Assembly: GCA_002835675.1 (NCBI GenBank)
Contig: PIZR01000003.1
Span: 545,392-609,391 of the forward strand
Origin: Bacillus sp. BA3
Lineage (GTDB): Bacteria > Bacillota > Bacilli > Bacillales > DSM-1321
Direction: 5' to 3'
DNA length: 64,000 nucleotides
The translations under genes and the position numbers were made by a program. The notes beneath the pieces are model-generated. The model made no database searches. It was given only the letters and a program-made list of their open reading frames with translations, and was not told the origin of the DNA. Position 1 is the first letter of the stretch. Each line of letters begins with the position of its first letter. Positions 48,050-59,475 of this stretch are shown piece after piece.

Positions 48050-49435
48050 TTATTTTCCTAAACAAAATTGAGAGAACAATTGGTTGATCAAATTATCCTG
48101 AACGCTTTCGCCAATGATTTCTCCAAGTAACTCCCAAGCTTTCGTGAAATCGATTTGAACCAAATCAACCGGCGTACCCATTTCAATAGCATCGATTGCA
48201 TCTTCGATAGACTGTAATGCCTGTCCAAGCAAAGCTATATGCCTGGCATTGGAAACATACGTCAGGTCTCCCGTTTCTAAAGAACCTTCAAAAAATAAAG
48301 AAGCGATGGCTTCTTCCAATTCATCGACTCCTCGATCCTCCAGTAATGAGGTGGAAACAACTTTATGGGATGCCGCCTTTTCCTTAACCTTTGCCATATC
48401 GATTTTTTGTGGAAGGTCGGTTTTATTGATGATAACGATAACATCCATACCCTCAACCGCTTGAAACAGTTTCTCATCTTCGGCAGTGAAATCATCCGAA
48501 TAGTTCAATACAAGCAATATTAAATCAGCCTCTTTTAATACTGCACGAGACCGTTCAACTCCAATTCGTTCAACAATATCTTCCGTTTCTCGAATTCCTG
48601 CTGTATCGACAAGTTTAAGCGGTACACCGCGAACATTGACATACTCCTCAATTACGTCACGTGTTGTACCTGGAATATCAGTGACAATCGCTTTATTTTC
48701 ATGAACTAAGCTGTTAAGCAAAGAAGATTTTCCGACATTAGGGCGCCCTATGATAACGGTCGCAAGCCCATCCCTAAGTATCTTGCCCTGTTGGGCCGTG
48801 TGAAGCAGCTTCTCTATTTCATTCTTCACATAACTGCCCTTTTCCAAAAATAAACGATGCGTCATTTCTTCGACATCATCATATTCCGGATAATCTATAT
48901 TAACCTCGACTTGTGCGAGGGTCTGTAAAATTTCTTGTCGCAGGTTTTGGATTAATTTCGAAAGCCGGCCTTCCATTTGACCTAATGCAACATTCATCGC
49001 TTTATCCGTTTTAGCGCGGATTAAATCCATAACGGCCTCAGCTTGCGAAAGATCGATCCTGCCATTCAAAAAAGCCCGTTTCGTGAATTCACCAGGTTCC
49101 GCTAAACGAGCACCTTGTGAGAGAATGAGCTGCAATACCCGATTGACCGAAACGATTCCACCGTGACAATTTATTTCAACTACATCTTCCCTTGTAAATG
49201 TCTTTGGACCCATCATGACCGAAACCATGACTTCCTCTATGATTTCACCTGTTTTAGGCTGGATAAGATGGCCATAATGAATCGTGTGTGATTTCACATC
49301 AAGCAATCCTTTTCCACCTGGCCCTTTAAAGATCCTGTCGGCTATTTCTATGGCCTCATCACCGCTGATCCTAACGATGGCGATTGCCCCTTCCCCTAAG
49401 GGAGTAGAGATAGCGGTGATTGTATCGAATTCCAT
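48050..49435 (-). CDS. mnmE: tRNA-modification GTPase MnmE (TrmE)
   Basis: 461 residues. N-terminal folate-binding domain (1-118), helical domain, inserted Ras-like G domain (about 222-380: [31 protein letters not shown]) and the C-terminal CLGK ending needed for catalysis. ATG 49435 follows AGAGGTGAAAGC. Upstream is a short DnaA-box cluster. Confidence 0.97.
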   Translation of the reverse strand: MEFDTITAISTPLGEGAIAIVRISGDEAIEIADRIFKGPGGKGLLDVKSHTIHYGHLIQPKTGEIIEEVMVSVMMGPKTFTREDVVEINCHGGIVSVNRVLQLILSQGARLAEPGEFTKRAFLNGRIDLSQAEAVMDLIRAKTDKAMNVALGQMEGRLSKLIQNLRQEILQTLAQVEVNIDYPEYDDVEEMTHRLFLEKGSYVKNEIEKLLHTAQQGKILRDGLATVIIGRPNVGKSSLLNSLVHENKAIVTDIPGTTRDVIEEYVNVRGVPLKLVDTAGIRETEDIVERIGVERSRAVLKEADLILLVLNYSDDFTAEDEKLFQAVEGMDVIVIINKTDLPQKIDMAKVKEKAASHKVVSTSLLEDRGVDELEEAIASLFFEGSLETGDLTYVSNARHIALLGQALQSIEDAIDAIEMGTPVDLVQIDFTKAWELLGEIIGESVQDNLINQLFSQFCLGK

Positions 49436-49767
49436 GCTTTCACCTCTTATATATTGATGTTTCTATTTTTTATTCTGATAACAAAATCGTCGAATCCCTA
49501 AATTACTACAATACCATAGTATATAGATGAAAAAAAGTAGATACTCCTTCCTCTCGAGAGTTATCCACATGCCATTAATCCATATTCTGTAACATTCATT
49601 TTAACTTATCCACATGTGAATAACAAATATCGTCCGCATCCCTTTACGGATCAAGAATATATAGAGAAATATGTCACTTATTGTTGAATTGATACTTTGT
49701 AAAAAAATATTCGACACACATTGATAGCAGCCCTAAAAAAAAGAACCCCTGCTTAAAAGCAGAAGGT
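49436..49767. other. Intergenic DnaA-box cluster between mnmE and jag
   Basis: Two perfect DnaA boxes TTATCCACA (49561-49569, 49606-49614) and an inverted one-mismatch box directly abutting the second (49615-49623). The pair reads TTATCCACATGTGAATAA, an uninterrupted inverted arrangement. Only about 3 kb from oriC. The jag terminator lies at the right end. No gene seen. Confidence 0.8.
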
Positions 49768-49769
49768 TC
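49737..49769 (-). terminator. Terminator of jag
   Basis: On minus GAACCTTCTGCTT, short loop, AAGCAGGGGTTC and an eight-T run; one or two wobble pairs. Its first arm touches the jag stop. Confidence 0.88.
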
Positions 49770-50388
49770 ATTTAAGTGGAGTAATGACTAAGTGGCGATA
49801 TGGTTCCGTCCCACTCGAAGTCGTTTTTATTTTTGGATAATCCAAGAGAGCATTATGGATGACCTTTCGTTCGTAGGATGGCATCGGCTCAAGTGAAACA
49901 GCTTTACCTGTTTTCAAGGCTTTATTTGCCATTCTTTCGGCCAATTGGATTAAAGTGTCATTGCGGCGATTTCGATAATCTTCTGCATCTACAGTAATAT
50001 TCAAAAACTGCTTCGAATATCGATTTGCTACCAGCTGTGCTAAATACTGAAGTGAATTTAGTGTTTGACCCCTTTTTCCAATCAATAAGGCAATTTTATC
50101 ACCTGATAAATGGAATGTTACATTCTTACCTTTACGGGTGACATCAATTTGTGCATTGACTCCCATTTCCACGCTGACATTCTTCAAAAATCCAAGTGTC
50201 TCTTCAATGGGATCCGGAGGCAACGTCACATGGACGATTGCCTTCCTTGCACCAAATAAACCAAAAAATCCTTTTTTGCCTTCATCTTCTATTTCAATCT
50301 CCACGCGATCCTTAGTGCTGTTCAATTGAGCTAAAGCTAAATTTACTGCTTCTTCGACAGATTGTCCTGTAGCAGTCACTTTTTTCAC
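49768..50388 (-). CDS. jag: RNA-binding protein Jag (KhpB/EloR), SpoIIIJ-associated
   Basis: 206 residues. N-terminal Jag_N domain ([20 protein letters not shown]), linker, KH domain with [20 protein letters not shown] and R3H domain [16 protein letters not shown]. Overlaps spoIIIJ by 4 bases (ATGA). In B. subtilis it is encoded with spoIIIJ; homologues bind RNA and influence cell elongation. Confidence 0.96.
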   Translation of the reverse strand: MKKVTATGQSVEEAVNLALAQLNSTKDRVEIEIEDEGKKGFFGLFGARKAIVHVTLPPDPIEETLGFLKNVSVEMGVNAQIDVTRKGKNVTFHLSGDKIALLIGKRGQTLNSLQYLAQLVANRYSKQFLNITVDAEDYRNRRNDTLIQLAERMANKALKTGKAVSLEPMPSYERKVIHNALLDYPKIKTTSSGTEPYRHLVITPLK

Positions 50389-51173
50389 TTTTTCTTTGCC
50401 CCTCCCGCGTTTTCCGCAGCTGCTTTTCTAAGATCCGGACCTTTGATGAAATATGTTTGAACGATACCAAAAATGTTACCAACTACCCAGTAAAGAGAAA
50501 GAGCAGCGGGGAAATTAATAGCAAATACAACAATCATGATTGGCATGATGTAAAGCATCATCGTCATTTGTGCCGCCATTTGTGGATTGGAGTTCATTCC
50601 TACCATGGACATCTTTTGCTGGATGAAAGTCGTGATACCTGCAACGACCGGTAAAATATAATAAGGATCCGGGGAACCTAAATCAAACCAAAGAAAACTA
50701 TGTAAAGCAATTTCTTCCGTACGGCTGATTGCATGGTAAAATCCGATCAAAATCGGCATTTGCACCAATATCGGCAAACATCCCGCCAATGGATTCACAT
50801 TATATTTTGAAAATAGAGCCATTGTTTCTTGCTGTAGTTTTTGTTGTGTGGCAGCATCTTTTGAGCTGTATTTTGCTTGAAGTTCTTTCATTTCAGGCTG
50901 AATGGCCTGCATGGCTTTCGAGCTTTTCACTTGTTTAATCATTAATGGAAGTAATGCTAAGCGAATGATTAGTGTAACACCGATGATTCCCAAACCATAG
51001 TTCTCGCCAAATGCTTCAGAAAGCCAGATGATCAGGGCTGATAATGGATAGACAATGTATGAATTCCAAAAACCTTCACTATCCGCAGTAATAGGTTCTT
51101 TAATTTCCGTACACCCTGCTAACAACATCATTATCGAGGCTAGTCCAATAATGAGTAATATTCGTTTTTTCAA
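50385..51173 (-). CDS. spoIIIJ: Membrane protein insertase SpoIIIJ (YidC1)
   Basis: 262 residues. Lipoprotein signal ending LLAGC, then five membrane helices with the YidC core: [60 protein letters not shown] and the late [20 protein letters not shown]. Inserts membrane proteins and is required for SpoIIIA function in sporulation. Start is TTG at 51173 behind AGGAGGAAATTACGG; the longer frame to 51215 lacks a site. Confidence 0.96.
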   Translation of the reverse strand: MKKRILLIIGLASIMMLLAGCTEIKEPITADSEGFWNSYIVYPLSALIIWLSEAFGENYGLGIIGVTLIIRLALLPLMIKQVKSSKAMQAIQPEMKELQAKYSSKDAATQQKLQQETMALFSKYNVNPLAGCLPILVQMPILIGFYHAISRTEEIALHSFLWFDLGSPDPYYILPVVAGITTFIQQKMSMVGMNSNPQMAAQMTMMLYIMPIMIVVFAINFPAALSLYWVVGNIFGIVQTYFIKGPDLRKAAAENAGGAKKK

Positions 51174-51348
51174 CCGTAATTTCCTCCTAACTTCAATCAA
51201 TCTTTTTTGAAACAATTGTGAACTGTTTGATAGAAGATTTCAAGGAAAAGTAATCCACTTTTTCCACAGTTACAATCGGGATTTTCTATGTCATCTTTCT
51301 CAAGTAACCACATGATCCGAGGAGTGCTTATTCGATATTAAGGGGACT

Positions 51349-51705
51349 TTATTGTTTTTTCATTTTAAAGTTTAGTGATTTAGAACGTTTAAGGACATGG
51401 ATCAAGCTGCTTTTCACCTGGCTAAAGTCCATCTCCGCCGCTGGTTTTCGAGCAATCACAATATAATCCTTACCCTCTTCTATATCTTCTTTCAATTCCA
51501 AAAACGCTTGCCGTATGTATCTTTTGATTTGGTTCCTAACAACGGCGTTCCCGATTTTTTTACTGACTGAAAGGCCGATCCGAAAATAATCCTGACCTGG
51601 CTTTTCAAGGACATAGACAACGAATTGCCGATTAGCAGAAGATTCACCTTTTTTAAACACAAGCTGAAATTCGTCCTCTTTCTTAATCCTTAACTTTTTT
51701 TTCAT
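51349..51705 (-). CDS. rnpA: Ribonuclease P protein component
   Basis: 118 residues, basic. The RNase P motif is [20 protein letters not shown] followed by YIRQAF. Assists the catalytic RNA in tRNA 5' maturation. Start at [13 protein letters not shown] (51705) with GAAGGTGT upstream; the frame to 51768 runs into the rpmH terminator. Confidence 0.96.
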   Translation of the reverse strand: MKKKLRIKKEDEFQLVFKKGESSANRQFVVYVLEKPGQDYFRIGLSVSKKIGNAVVRNQIKRYIRQAFLELKEDIEEGKDYIVIARKPAAEMDFSQVKSSLIHVLKRSKSLNFKMKKQ

Positions 51706-51761
51706 TTTTACACCTTCATTACATGAATTGAGTCTCAGTAAATCCCTTATTTTGCGAAAAA

Positions 51762-51787
51762 AGACCACTGAGACTTTTCAGTGGTCT
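51762..51787 (-). terminator. Attenuating terminator between rpmH and rnpA
   Basis: Perfect 10-base stem AGACCACTGA / TCAGTGGTCT with a 6-base loop and a six-T run on minus. The stem begins within the rpmH stop codon, so it likely lowers rnpA expression relative to rpmH. Confidence 0.9.
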
Positions 51788-51920
51788 ATGCAGATAATAC
51801 TTTTCTGCCCTTACGGCGACGTGCAGCGATTACTCTACGTCCGTTTTTCGTGCTCATACGTGCACGGAAACCGTGAACTTTACTATGTTTGCGGTTATTC
51901 GGTTGATAAGTTCTTTTCAT
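51786..51920 (-). CDS. rpmH: 50S ribosomal protein L34
   Basis: 44 residues: [44 protein letters not shown]. Complete and typical. ATG 51920 has GGAGG 9 bases upstream. First gene of the leftward run from oriC, with a strong promoter 47 bases before it. Confidence 0.98.
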   Translation of the reverse strand: MKRTYQPNNRKHSKVHGFRARMSTKNGRRVIAARRRKGRKVLSA

Positions 51921-51966
51921 TATATGACACCTCCCTGAGGAATAACAGTTAAAGACAGTCTTTACA

Positions 51967-51996
51967 ATTATATAGATGGAGGTTTCTACTTGTCAA
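51967..51996 (-). promoter_or_regulatory. rpmH promoter
   Basis: On minus: TTGACA (51991-51996), 18-base spacer, TATAAT (51967-51972). Both hexamers are consensus. Confidence 0.85.
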
Positions 51997-52296
51997 CCTC
52001 ATCCATAAAAATATTTCTTTTTTAATGCTCAATGTCCAGTTGGCCTTTTTTTACTACCTAGCCTATTGTAAATGATTTTGCTCCGAACTGATATAGAAAT
52101 TTTTGGGGAAAGGCAAATTTCCATCATTTTATCCATGAGCACAAATATGAGATTCGCAATGAATCCTTCCTTGATCGAAACAACATTCGACAAATAATAA
52201 GAATGGACGTGAATCATCTTTCGATCTGTCCCATGCAGTACTTTCGGCTTGAACAACTTCATTCAAAACAAATTAGTTCAGCCGATAATCACGGTC

Positions 52297-52526
52297 TGTG
52301 GATAAATTTCGACATGTTTTTTTCTATCCACATCCCATTTCATAGACTTTTGCACATAACAATGGCCTGTGGAAAAGTTTTTCCCACAAGCTCGGTAAGT
52401 TGTGGATAAAGTTTTCTAACCCATTGCAAGACGCCTGAATTTCTGATATTATATTTGTGTTTTCACTCTGAATAACTTTATCAACAGGTAAGGTTTATCC
52501 ACAGACTGTGAATAACTTGTGGATAG
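52297..52526. other. oriC left part: DnaA boxes upstream of dnaA
   Basis: Perfect DnaA boxes (TTATCCACA, either strand) at 52297-52305, 52401-52409 and 52495-52503, and one-mismatch boxes at 52324-52332, 52368-52376, 52478-52486, 52507-52515 and 52518-52526. The dnaA promoter lies among them, implying autoregulation. The rest of the 932-base gap 51921-52852 is AT-rich; apart from the rpmH promoter I see no gene in it. Confidence 0.92.
52424..52452 (+). promoter_or_regulatory. dnaA promoter
   Basis: TTGCAA (52424-52429), 17-base spacer, TATTAT (52447-52452). It is flanked by DnaA boxes at 52401 and 52478, so bound DnaA would cover it. The predicted leader is about 390 bases. Confidence 0.7.
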
Positions 52527-52852
52527 TTTATCCGACCTGTGTATATTAATCTGTCCACAGATGGTGGATATTGTCGAAAACCCTTTTTTCTTCTTTATTA
52601 TATATTTCTTAAAATACCTGTTGATGAATAAACATTCAAATCTACACTGGTTCACCAGATGTAGTCTGTACAAAGGTTGTACAGCGCAAGATATAGTTTT
52701 TAGGCACTTCATTACACAACACAAAAATCCCTTAATACAGCTCACCGAACCTTTGCTGTCAAAATTAATATAAAGACGGCAATCGATGAGTTTATTTGTG
52801 CCTATACATTTAGATACAATTATTAAAAATATTTTGCAAAGGAGGGATAAGT

Positions 52853-54202
52853 TTGGATAACATCGATAGCCTCTGGAACCAGGCGCTCGGAAAAATCGAA
52901 AAAAAAATCAGTAAACCAAGCTTTGAGACTTGGCTTAAATCAACCAAGGCCTATTTACTGCAAGGTGATACTTTAACAGTCACCGCTCCCAATGAATTTG
53001 CCAGGGATTGGCTTGAAGAACGCTATTCCCATCTTATTTCCGATGTATTGTTTGAACTTACCGGTGAGGAATTGGAAGCAAAATTCATCATTCCCCCCAA
53101 TCAAGAAGATGATGATTTTACCGTTCCTGTTCAGCCTAAAAAGATAAAAAAGCAGGATAAAGAGCATGCTGCATTTCCACAGCATATGCTTAATGCGAAA
53201 AATACATTCGATACATTTGTCATCGGCTCCGGCAATCGTTTTGCCCATGCCGCGTCTCTCGCTGTCGCAGAAGCTCCGGCCAAAGCCTATAATCCCTTAT
53301 TCATTTACGGGGGCGTCGGCCTTGGAAAAACTCATTTAATGCATGCAATCGGGCATTATGTTCTAGAGCATAATCCGAATGCGAAGGTCGTTTATTTATC
53401 GTCTGAAAAGTTCACGAATGAATTCATCAACTCGATCCGGGACAATAAAGCTGGGGAATTCCGTGATAGATATCGAAGCGTGGATGTTTTATTAATTGAT
53501 GATATTCAATTCCTTGCGGGAAAAGAACAAACTCAAGAAGAGTTTTTCCATACATTCAATGCATTGCATGAAGAAAGCAAACAAATCGTCATCTCGAGTG
53601 ACCGCCCGCCAAAAGAGATACCTACACTAGAGGATCGCCTCCGTTCAAGGTTTGAGTGGGGCTTGATCACGGATATCACGCCACCTGATCTAGAAACGCG
53701 GATTGCCATATTGCGTAAAAAGGCAAAAGCTGAGGGTCTTGATATCCCGAACGAAGTCATGCTCTATATCGCCAATCAAATCGATTCCAATATTCGTGAG
53801 CTTGAGGGTGCACTTATTCGTGTCGTCGCTTATTCTTCATTGATTAATAAGGATATAAATGCCGATTTGGCAGCTGAAGCATTAAAAGATATCATCCCTA
53901 GCTCAAAACCTAAAATAATCACCATTTTGGAAATCCAGAAAACGGTCGGTGAACATTATAGTGTCAAACTTGAGGATTTCAAGGCGAAAAAACGGACTAA
54001 ATCCGTGGCCTTTCCGAGACAGATCGCCATGTATCTTTCCAGGGAGTTGACGGACTCATCCCTGCCCAAGATAGGTGATGAATTTGGAGGTCGCGATCAT
54101 ACGACCGTTATCCATGCGCATGAAAAAATCTCCAAACTCATGCAAACGGACACCCAGCTTCAACGTCAGGTTAAAGAAATCCAGGACCAGCTGAGGGTAT
54201 AA
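52853..54202 (+). CDS. dnaA: Chromosomal replication initiator DnaA
   Basis: 449 residues. Domain I (1-80, [20 protein letters not shown]), a variable acidic/basic linker (about 85-110), AAA+ domain III (Walker [18 protein letters not shown], Walker [21 protein letters not shown]) and DNA-binding domain IV ([29 protein letters not shown]). Start is TTG at 52853 behind AAAGGAGGGATAAGT. Very close to B. subtilis DnaA throughout. First gene of the rightward run. Confidence 0.98.
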   Translation: MDNIDSLWNQALGKIEKKISKPSFETWLKSTKAYLLQGDTLTVTAPNEFARDWLEERYSHLISDVLFELTGEELEAKFIIPPNQEDDDFTVPVQPKKIKKQDKEHAAFPQHMLNAKNTFDTFVIGSGNRFAHAASLAVAEAPAKAYNPLFIYGGVGLGKTHLMHAIGHYVLEHNPNAKVVYLSSEKFTNEFINSIRDNKAGEFRDRYRSVDVLLIDDIQFLAGKEQTQEEFFHTFNALHEESKQIVISSDRPPKEIPTLEDRLRSRFEWGLITDITPPDLETRIAILRKKAKAEGLDIPNEVMLYIANQIDSNIRELEGALIRVVAYSSLINKDINADLAAEALKDIIPSSKPKIITILEIQKTVGEHYSVKLEDFKAKKRTKSVAFPRQIAMYLSRELTDSSLPKIGDEFGGRDHTTVIHAHEKISKLMQTDTQLQRQVKEIQDQLRV

Positions 54203-54216
54203 TGGATTCTGGATAA

Positions 54217-54360
54217 TGTGAATAACTGACGACTACTTACACACAGTCTGTCCACATGTGGATAGACTGTTTTTCCTTAGGTTGAGTGGACTTATCCACA
54301 TATCAACAGGCCCTACTACTATTACTACTATCTTTTTTAATAAAAATTATTAATAAATAT
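54217..54360. other. oriC right part: DnaA boxes, DnaA-trio and unwinding region
   Basis: Between dnaA and dnaN. DnaA boxes at 54217-54225 (one mismatch, reverse), 54257-54265 (one mismatch, reverse) and 54292-54300 (perfect). After a GC-rich GGCC comes CTACTACTATTACTACTATC (54313-54332), which on the other strand is a run of TAG/TAA trinucleotides, the DnaA-trio pattern, and then an A/T-only stretch (54333-54360), the probable unwinding element. This matches the architecture known in B. subtilis. Confidence 0.9.
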
Positions 54361-54394
54361 GCCTATTCGGCAATAAAAAATTGGAGGATGAAAC

Positions 54395-55531
54395 ATGAGA
54401 TTTATAATCCAAAGAGATCGATTAGTTCATAGTGTCCAAGAAGTAATGAAAGCAGTCACATCAAGGACGACGATTCCGATTCTAACGGGGATAAAAATAA
54501 GCGTTACTAGTGAGGGTGTCACTCTAACAGGAAGTGATTCTGATATCTCCATCCAATCATTCATTCCGGCTGAGGTTGACGGAGATGAAATCGTTGAAGT
54601 TAAAAGCAGCGGCGGTATTGTCCTGAATGCCCGTTTTTTCAGTGAAATTGTCAAAAAGCTGCCGATGGATACTGTAGAAATTGAAGTGGAGAACAACTTC
54701 CAAACGATTATTCGCTCTGGAAAAGCTGAGTTTAATCTAAATGGACTAGATCCTGAGGAATATCCACATCTTCCGATCATTGAAGAAGAAAATATTTTCA
54801 AACTTCCAACGGACCTTTTAAAGACCCTTATCAGACAAACTGGCTTTGCAGTGTCCACGTCAGAAACACGCCCCATCTTAACAGGTGTAAACTTGAAGGT
54901 TCAAGATGACGAATTGACCTGTATTGCAACAGATAGTCATAGGCTTGCAATGAGGACAGCCAAAATAGAAAATAAAATTAACGGGACCTATAGCGTTGTT
55001 ATCCCAGGTAAAAGTTTGAATGAGTTAAGTAAGATCCTTGATGATACAAACGAACTCATTGAAATCGTCATTACCGAAAACCAAGTACTTTTCAAAGCTG
55101 AAAATTTATTATTCTTCTCAAGACTTCTTGAAGGGAATTACCCTGATACATCACGCTTGATTCCATCAGATAGCAAAACCGATGTGACTGTTCACACCAA
55201 GGATTTCCTGCAAGCGATCGACAGGGCTTCTTTATTGGCGAGAGAAGGAAGAAATAATGTCGTCAAATTGACAACCCTGGAAGGTCGTATCATCGAAGTC
55301 TCTTCCAATACTCCTGAAATTGGTAAAGTAATTGAAGAGGTTCAGGCAGAAGCCATTGAAGGTGAAGACCTGAAAATCTCATTCAGTGCCAAATTTGTAA
55401 TGGATGCTCTAAAGGCATTGGAAGGTTCCGATATAAAAATTAATTTCACAGGGGCAATGCGTCCGTTTGTCATTCGTCCGCTACATGATGATTCCATGCT
55501 GCAATTAATTCTCCCAGTAAGAACTTATTAA
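54395..55531 (+). CDS. dnaN: DNA polymerase III beta subunit (sliding clamp)
   Basis: 378 residues, three repeated clamp domains. MRFIIQRDRLVHSVQEVMKA, RTTIPILTGIKI, SETRPILTGVNLKV, ATDSHRLAMRTAKI and the C-terminal PFVIRPLHDDSMLQLILPVRTY. Holds polymerase on DNA. ATG 54395 follows TTGGAGGATGAAAC. Confidence 0.98.
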   Translation: MRFIIQRDRLVHSVQEVMKAVTSRTTIPILTGIKISVTSEGVTLTGSDSDISIQSFIPAEVDGDEIVEVKSSGGIVLNARFFSEIVKKLPMDTVEIEVENNFQTIIRSGKAEFNLNGLDPEEYPHLPIIEEENIFKLPTDLLKTLIRQTGFAVSTSETRPILTGVNLKVQDDELTCIATDSHRLAMRTAKIENKINGTYSVVIPGKSLNELSKILDDTNELIEIVITENQVLFKAENLLFFSRLLEGNYPDTSRLIPSDSKTDVTVHTKDFLQAIDRASLLAREGRNNVVKLTTLEGRIIEVSSNTPEIGKVIEEVQAEAIEGEDLKISFSAKFVMDALKALEGSDIKINFTGAMRPFVIRPLHDDSMLQLILPVRTY

Positions 55532-55551
55532 GCTAAAATAATATTTCAAAA

Positions 55552-55589
55552 AAATTAAAGGCTTGTATAGCAGGTCTTTAATTTTTTTA
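55552..55589 (+). terminator. Terminator of dnaN
   Basis: Stem AAATTAAAG / CTTTAATTT, 15-base loop, then TTTTT. AT-rich but well placed 20 bases after dnaN; some read-through into yaaA is likely. Confidence 0.7.
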
Positions 55590-55751
55590 TATTTAAACAT
55601 AGGTTTCCAAAGGGTTCTTGGCGTTTTTTTAATGCTGTACGGAACGGTGAATCGCTAAAAATAAGAACTGAAAAAGCTATACTTTGTCTTAATGGGATTA
55701 ATTTAGTAAAATGAAATATTAAAGACTACTTAGAAATGAGTGAGGCATGAA

Positions 55752-55964
55752 ATGGACTCCATAAAAATCAATACTGAATATATTACGCTTGGACAATTCC
55801 TGAAATTGGCCGATTTAATCCAAAGCGGCGGAATGGCGAAATGGTTCTTAAGTGAATACGAGGTTTACATTAATGGCGAATTAGACGTGAGAAGAGGCAG
55901 AAAATTAAGATCAGGTGATAAAATAGAGATTCCTGGATTTGGCACCTACACAATTACAAGCTAA
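55752..55964 (+). CDS. yaaA: S4-domain RNA-binding protein YaaA (RlbA)
   Basis: 70 residues. ITLGQFLKLADLIQSGGMAK, WFLSEYEVYINGELDVRRGR and KLRSGDKIEIPG form an S4 domain. B. subtilis YaaA/RlbA is linked to 50S assembly. Start at ATG 55752 (MDSIKINTE), with GTGAGG 6 bases upstream; an in-frame GTG at 55740 is that ribosome site itself. Twenty-one bases before recF. Confidence 0.93.
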   Translation: MDSIKINTEYITLGQFLKLADLIQSGGMAKWFLSEYEVYINGELDVRRGRKLRSGDKIEIPGFGTYTITS

Positions 55965-55985
55965 AACATAAGGGAAGAGCGGAAT

Positions 55986-57104
55986 ATGTATATTGAAAAT
56001 ATAAGTTTGAAAAATTACCGCAACTATACCGAATTGAATCTGACTTTTGAGAATAAAGTCAATGTAATCCTCGGCGAAAATGCTCAAGGAAAAACAAATG
56101 TCATGGAATCTATTTTTGTTTTAGCAATGGCAAAATCTCATCGCACCTCAAATGATAAAGAACTTATTCGCTGGGATGAAGAGTATGCTAAAATAGAGGG
56201 AAGAGTTAGAAAGAGAAATACCTCAATACCACTTGAGCTGACCATTTCAAAAAAAGGGAAAAAGGCGAAGTGCAACCATATTGAACAAAGAAAGTTAAGT
56301 CAATATGTCGGAAATATGAATGTGGTCATGTTTGCGCCTGAGGATCTAAACCTTGTAAAGGGAAGTCCTCTAGTCAGACGCCGTTTTATAGATATGGAAA
56401 TTGGCCAGGTTTCTCCCGTATACCTTCATGATATGAGCCAATATCATAAAATACTTCAACAAAGAAATCATTACTTAAAGCTTCTGCAGACCCGAAAACA
56501 AACGGATACGACGATGCTTGACGTGCTGACCGATCAATTTATTCAGTATGCAGCGAAAATTGTCGAAAGAAGATACGAGTTTCTTTTAAAGCTCCAGCAA
56601 TGGGCAGAGCCGATTCATTCGGGGATCTCCAGAAATCTAGAAGTATTGAAAATCCAATATAAACCGTCGCTTGATGTATCAGAATCTATGGATTTGACGA
56701 AAATGATAGAAGTATACACAGAAAAATTTGATAAAATAAAAACAAGGGAAATTGAACGGGGTGTAACACTGGTAGGTCCTCATCGTGACGACCTGGTTTT
56801 TTTTGTGAATGACCGGGATGTCCAGACATACGGTTCACAAGGACAACAGCGAACGACAGCCCTGTCTTTGAAACTTGCCGAAATTGAGCTGATCCATGAA
56901 GAAATCGGCGAGTATCCCATTTTATTATTGGATGATGTGTTATCGGAACTTGACGATTTCCGCCAATCCCATTTACTGAATACAATACAAGGGAAAGTGC
57001 AAACATTCGTGACGACACCCTCCGTTGATGGAATCGATCATCAAACCCTAAGAGAAGCGTCCACCTTTTATGTTAGTCAAGGAAGTATAAAAAAGGTTAA
57101 ATGA
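55986..57104 (+). CDS. recF: DNA replication and repair protein RecF
   Basis: 372 residues. Walker [17 protein letters not shown], signature [18 protein letters not shown], Walker [17 protein letters not shown]-like ATPase that helps load RecA at gaps. [18 protein letters not shown] at the N-terminus is typical. ATG 55986 with GGGAAGAGCGGAAT upstream. Confidence 0.97.
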   Translation: MYIENISLKNYRNYTELNLTFENKVNVILGENAQGKTNVMESIFVLAMAKSHRTSNDKELIRWDEEYAKIEGRVRKRNTSIPLELTISKKGKKAKCNHIEQRKLSQYVGNMNVVMFAPEDLNLVKGSPLVRRRFIDMEIGQVSPVYLHDMSQYHKILQQRNHYLKLLQTRKQTDTTMLDVLTDQFIQYAAKIVERRYEFLLKLQQWAEPIHSGISRNLEVLKIQYKPSLDVSESMDLTKMIEVYTEKFDKIKTREIERGVTLVGPHRDDLVFFVNDRDVQTYGSQGQQRTTALSLKLAEIELIHEEIGEYPILLLDDVLSELDDFRQSHLLNTIQGKVQTFVTTPSVDGIDHQTLREASTFYVSQGSIKKVK

Positions 57105-57116
57105 TGAGGTGAATGT

Positions 57117-57380
57117 ATGTATCTCCATATTGGTGAAGACATTCTTGTGAAAACGGACGATGTCATAGCCATTTTAGATAAGAAGCTGCTTCAGGCCTCT
57201 CCAATCATGAGTGAATTTTTGGAGAAAAAGTCTGATGTAACTTACCATTTAGCAAAAAACTCGGTTAAATCGATTGTAGTGACGGACAAACAGGTATATT
57301 ATTCACCGCTTGCGTCGTCCACTTTGAAAAAGCGTTCACTGCAGCCATCGCTCTTAATCGATGATATAGATATTCTTTGA
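57117..57380 (+). CDS. remB: Extracellular matrix regulator RemB (YaaB)
   Basis: 87 residues. MYLHIGEDILVKTDDVIAIL and SIVVTDKQVYYSPLASSTLK are typical of RemB (DUF370 relative). In B. subtilis remB is needed for matrix gene expression. ATG 57117 after GATGAGGTGAATGT, 12 bases past recF. Same place in bacilli generally. Confidence 0.93.
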   Translation: MYLHIGEDILVKTDDVIAILDKKLLQASPIMSEFLEKKSDVTYHLAKNSVKSIVVTDKQVYYSPLASSTLKKRSLQPSLLIDDIDIL

Positions 57381-57439
57381 ATTGTAGCTAAACGTATAAT
57401 TACTCCTGAAAATTGATAAATGCCAAAAGAAAAGTGTAG

Positions 57440-59380
<1,941 letters not shown>

Positions 59381-59386
59381 TTTTTG

Positions 59387-59409
59387 ACAGGATGCTTTTT
59401 ACATCCTGT
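59387..59409 (+). terminator. Weak hairpin between gyrB and gyrA
   Basis: Perfect 8-base stem ACAGGATG / CATCCTGT with a 7-base loop, followed by TCTTTAC. Probably partial termination, since gyrA follows 66 bases later. Confidence 0.5.
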
Positions 59410-59475
59410 TCTTTACATAGTGCACGAACAGTTAAACTTAAATGAGATATAAGCTTTTAATAGGAGGTTGGCTCC

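Noticed and set aside
52449..52745. 98-codon minus frame in the oriC region
   Set aside because: It is antisense to the dnaA leader and covers DnaA boxes; no ribosome site and no family resemblance.
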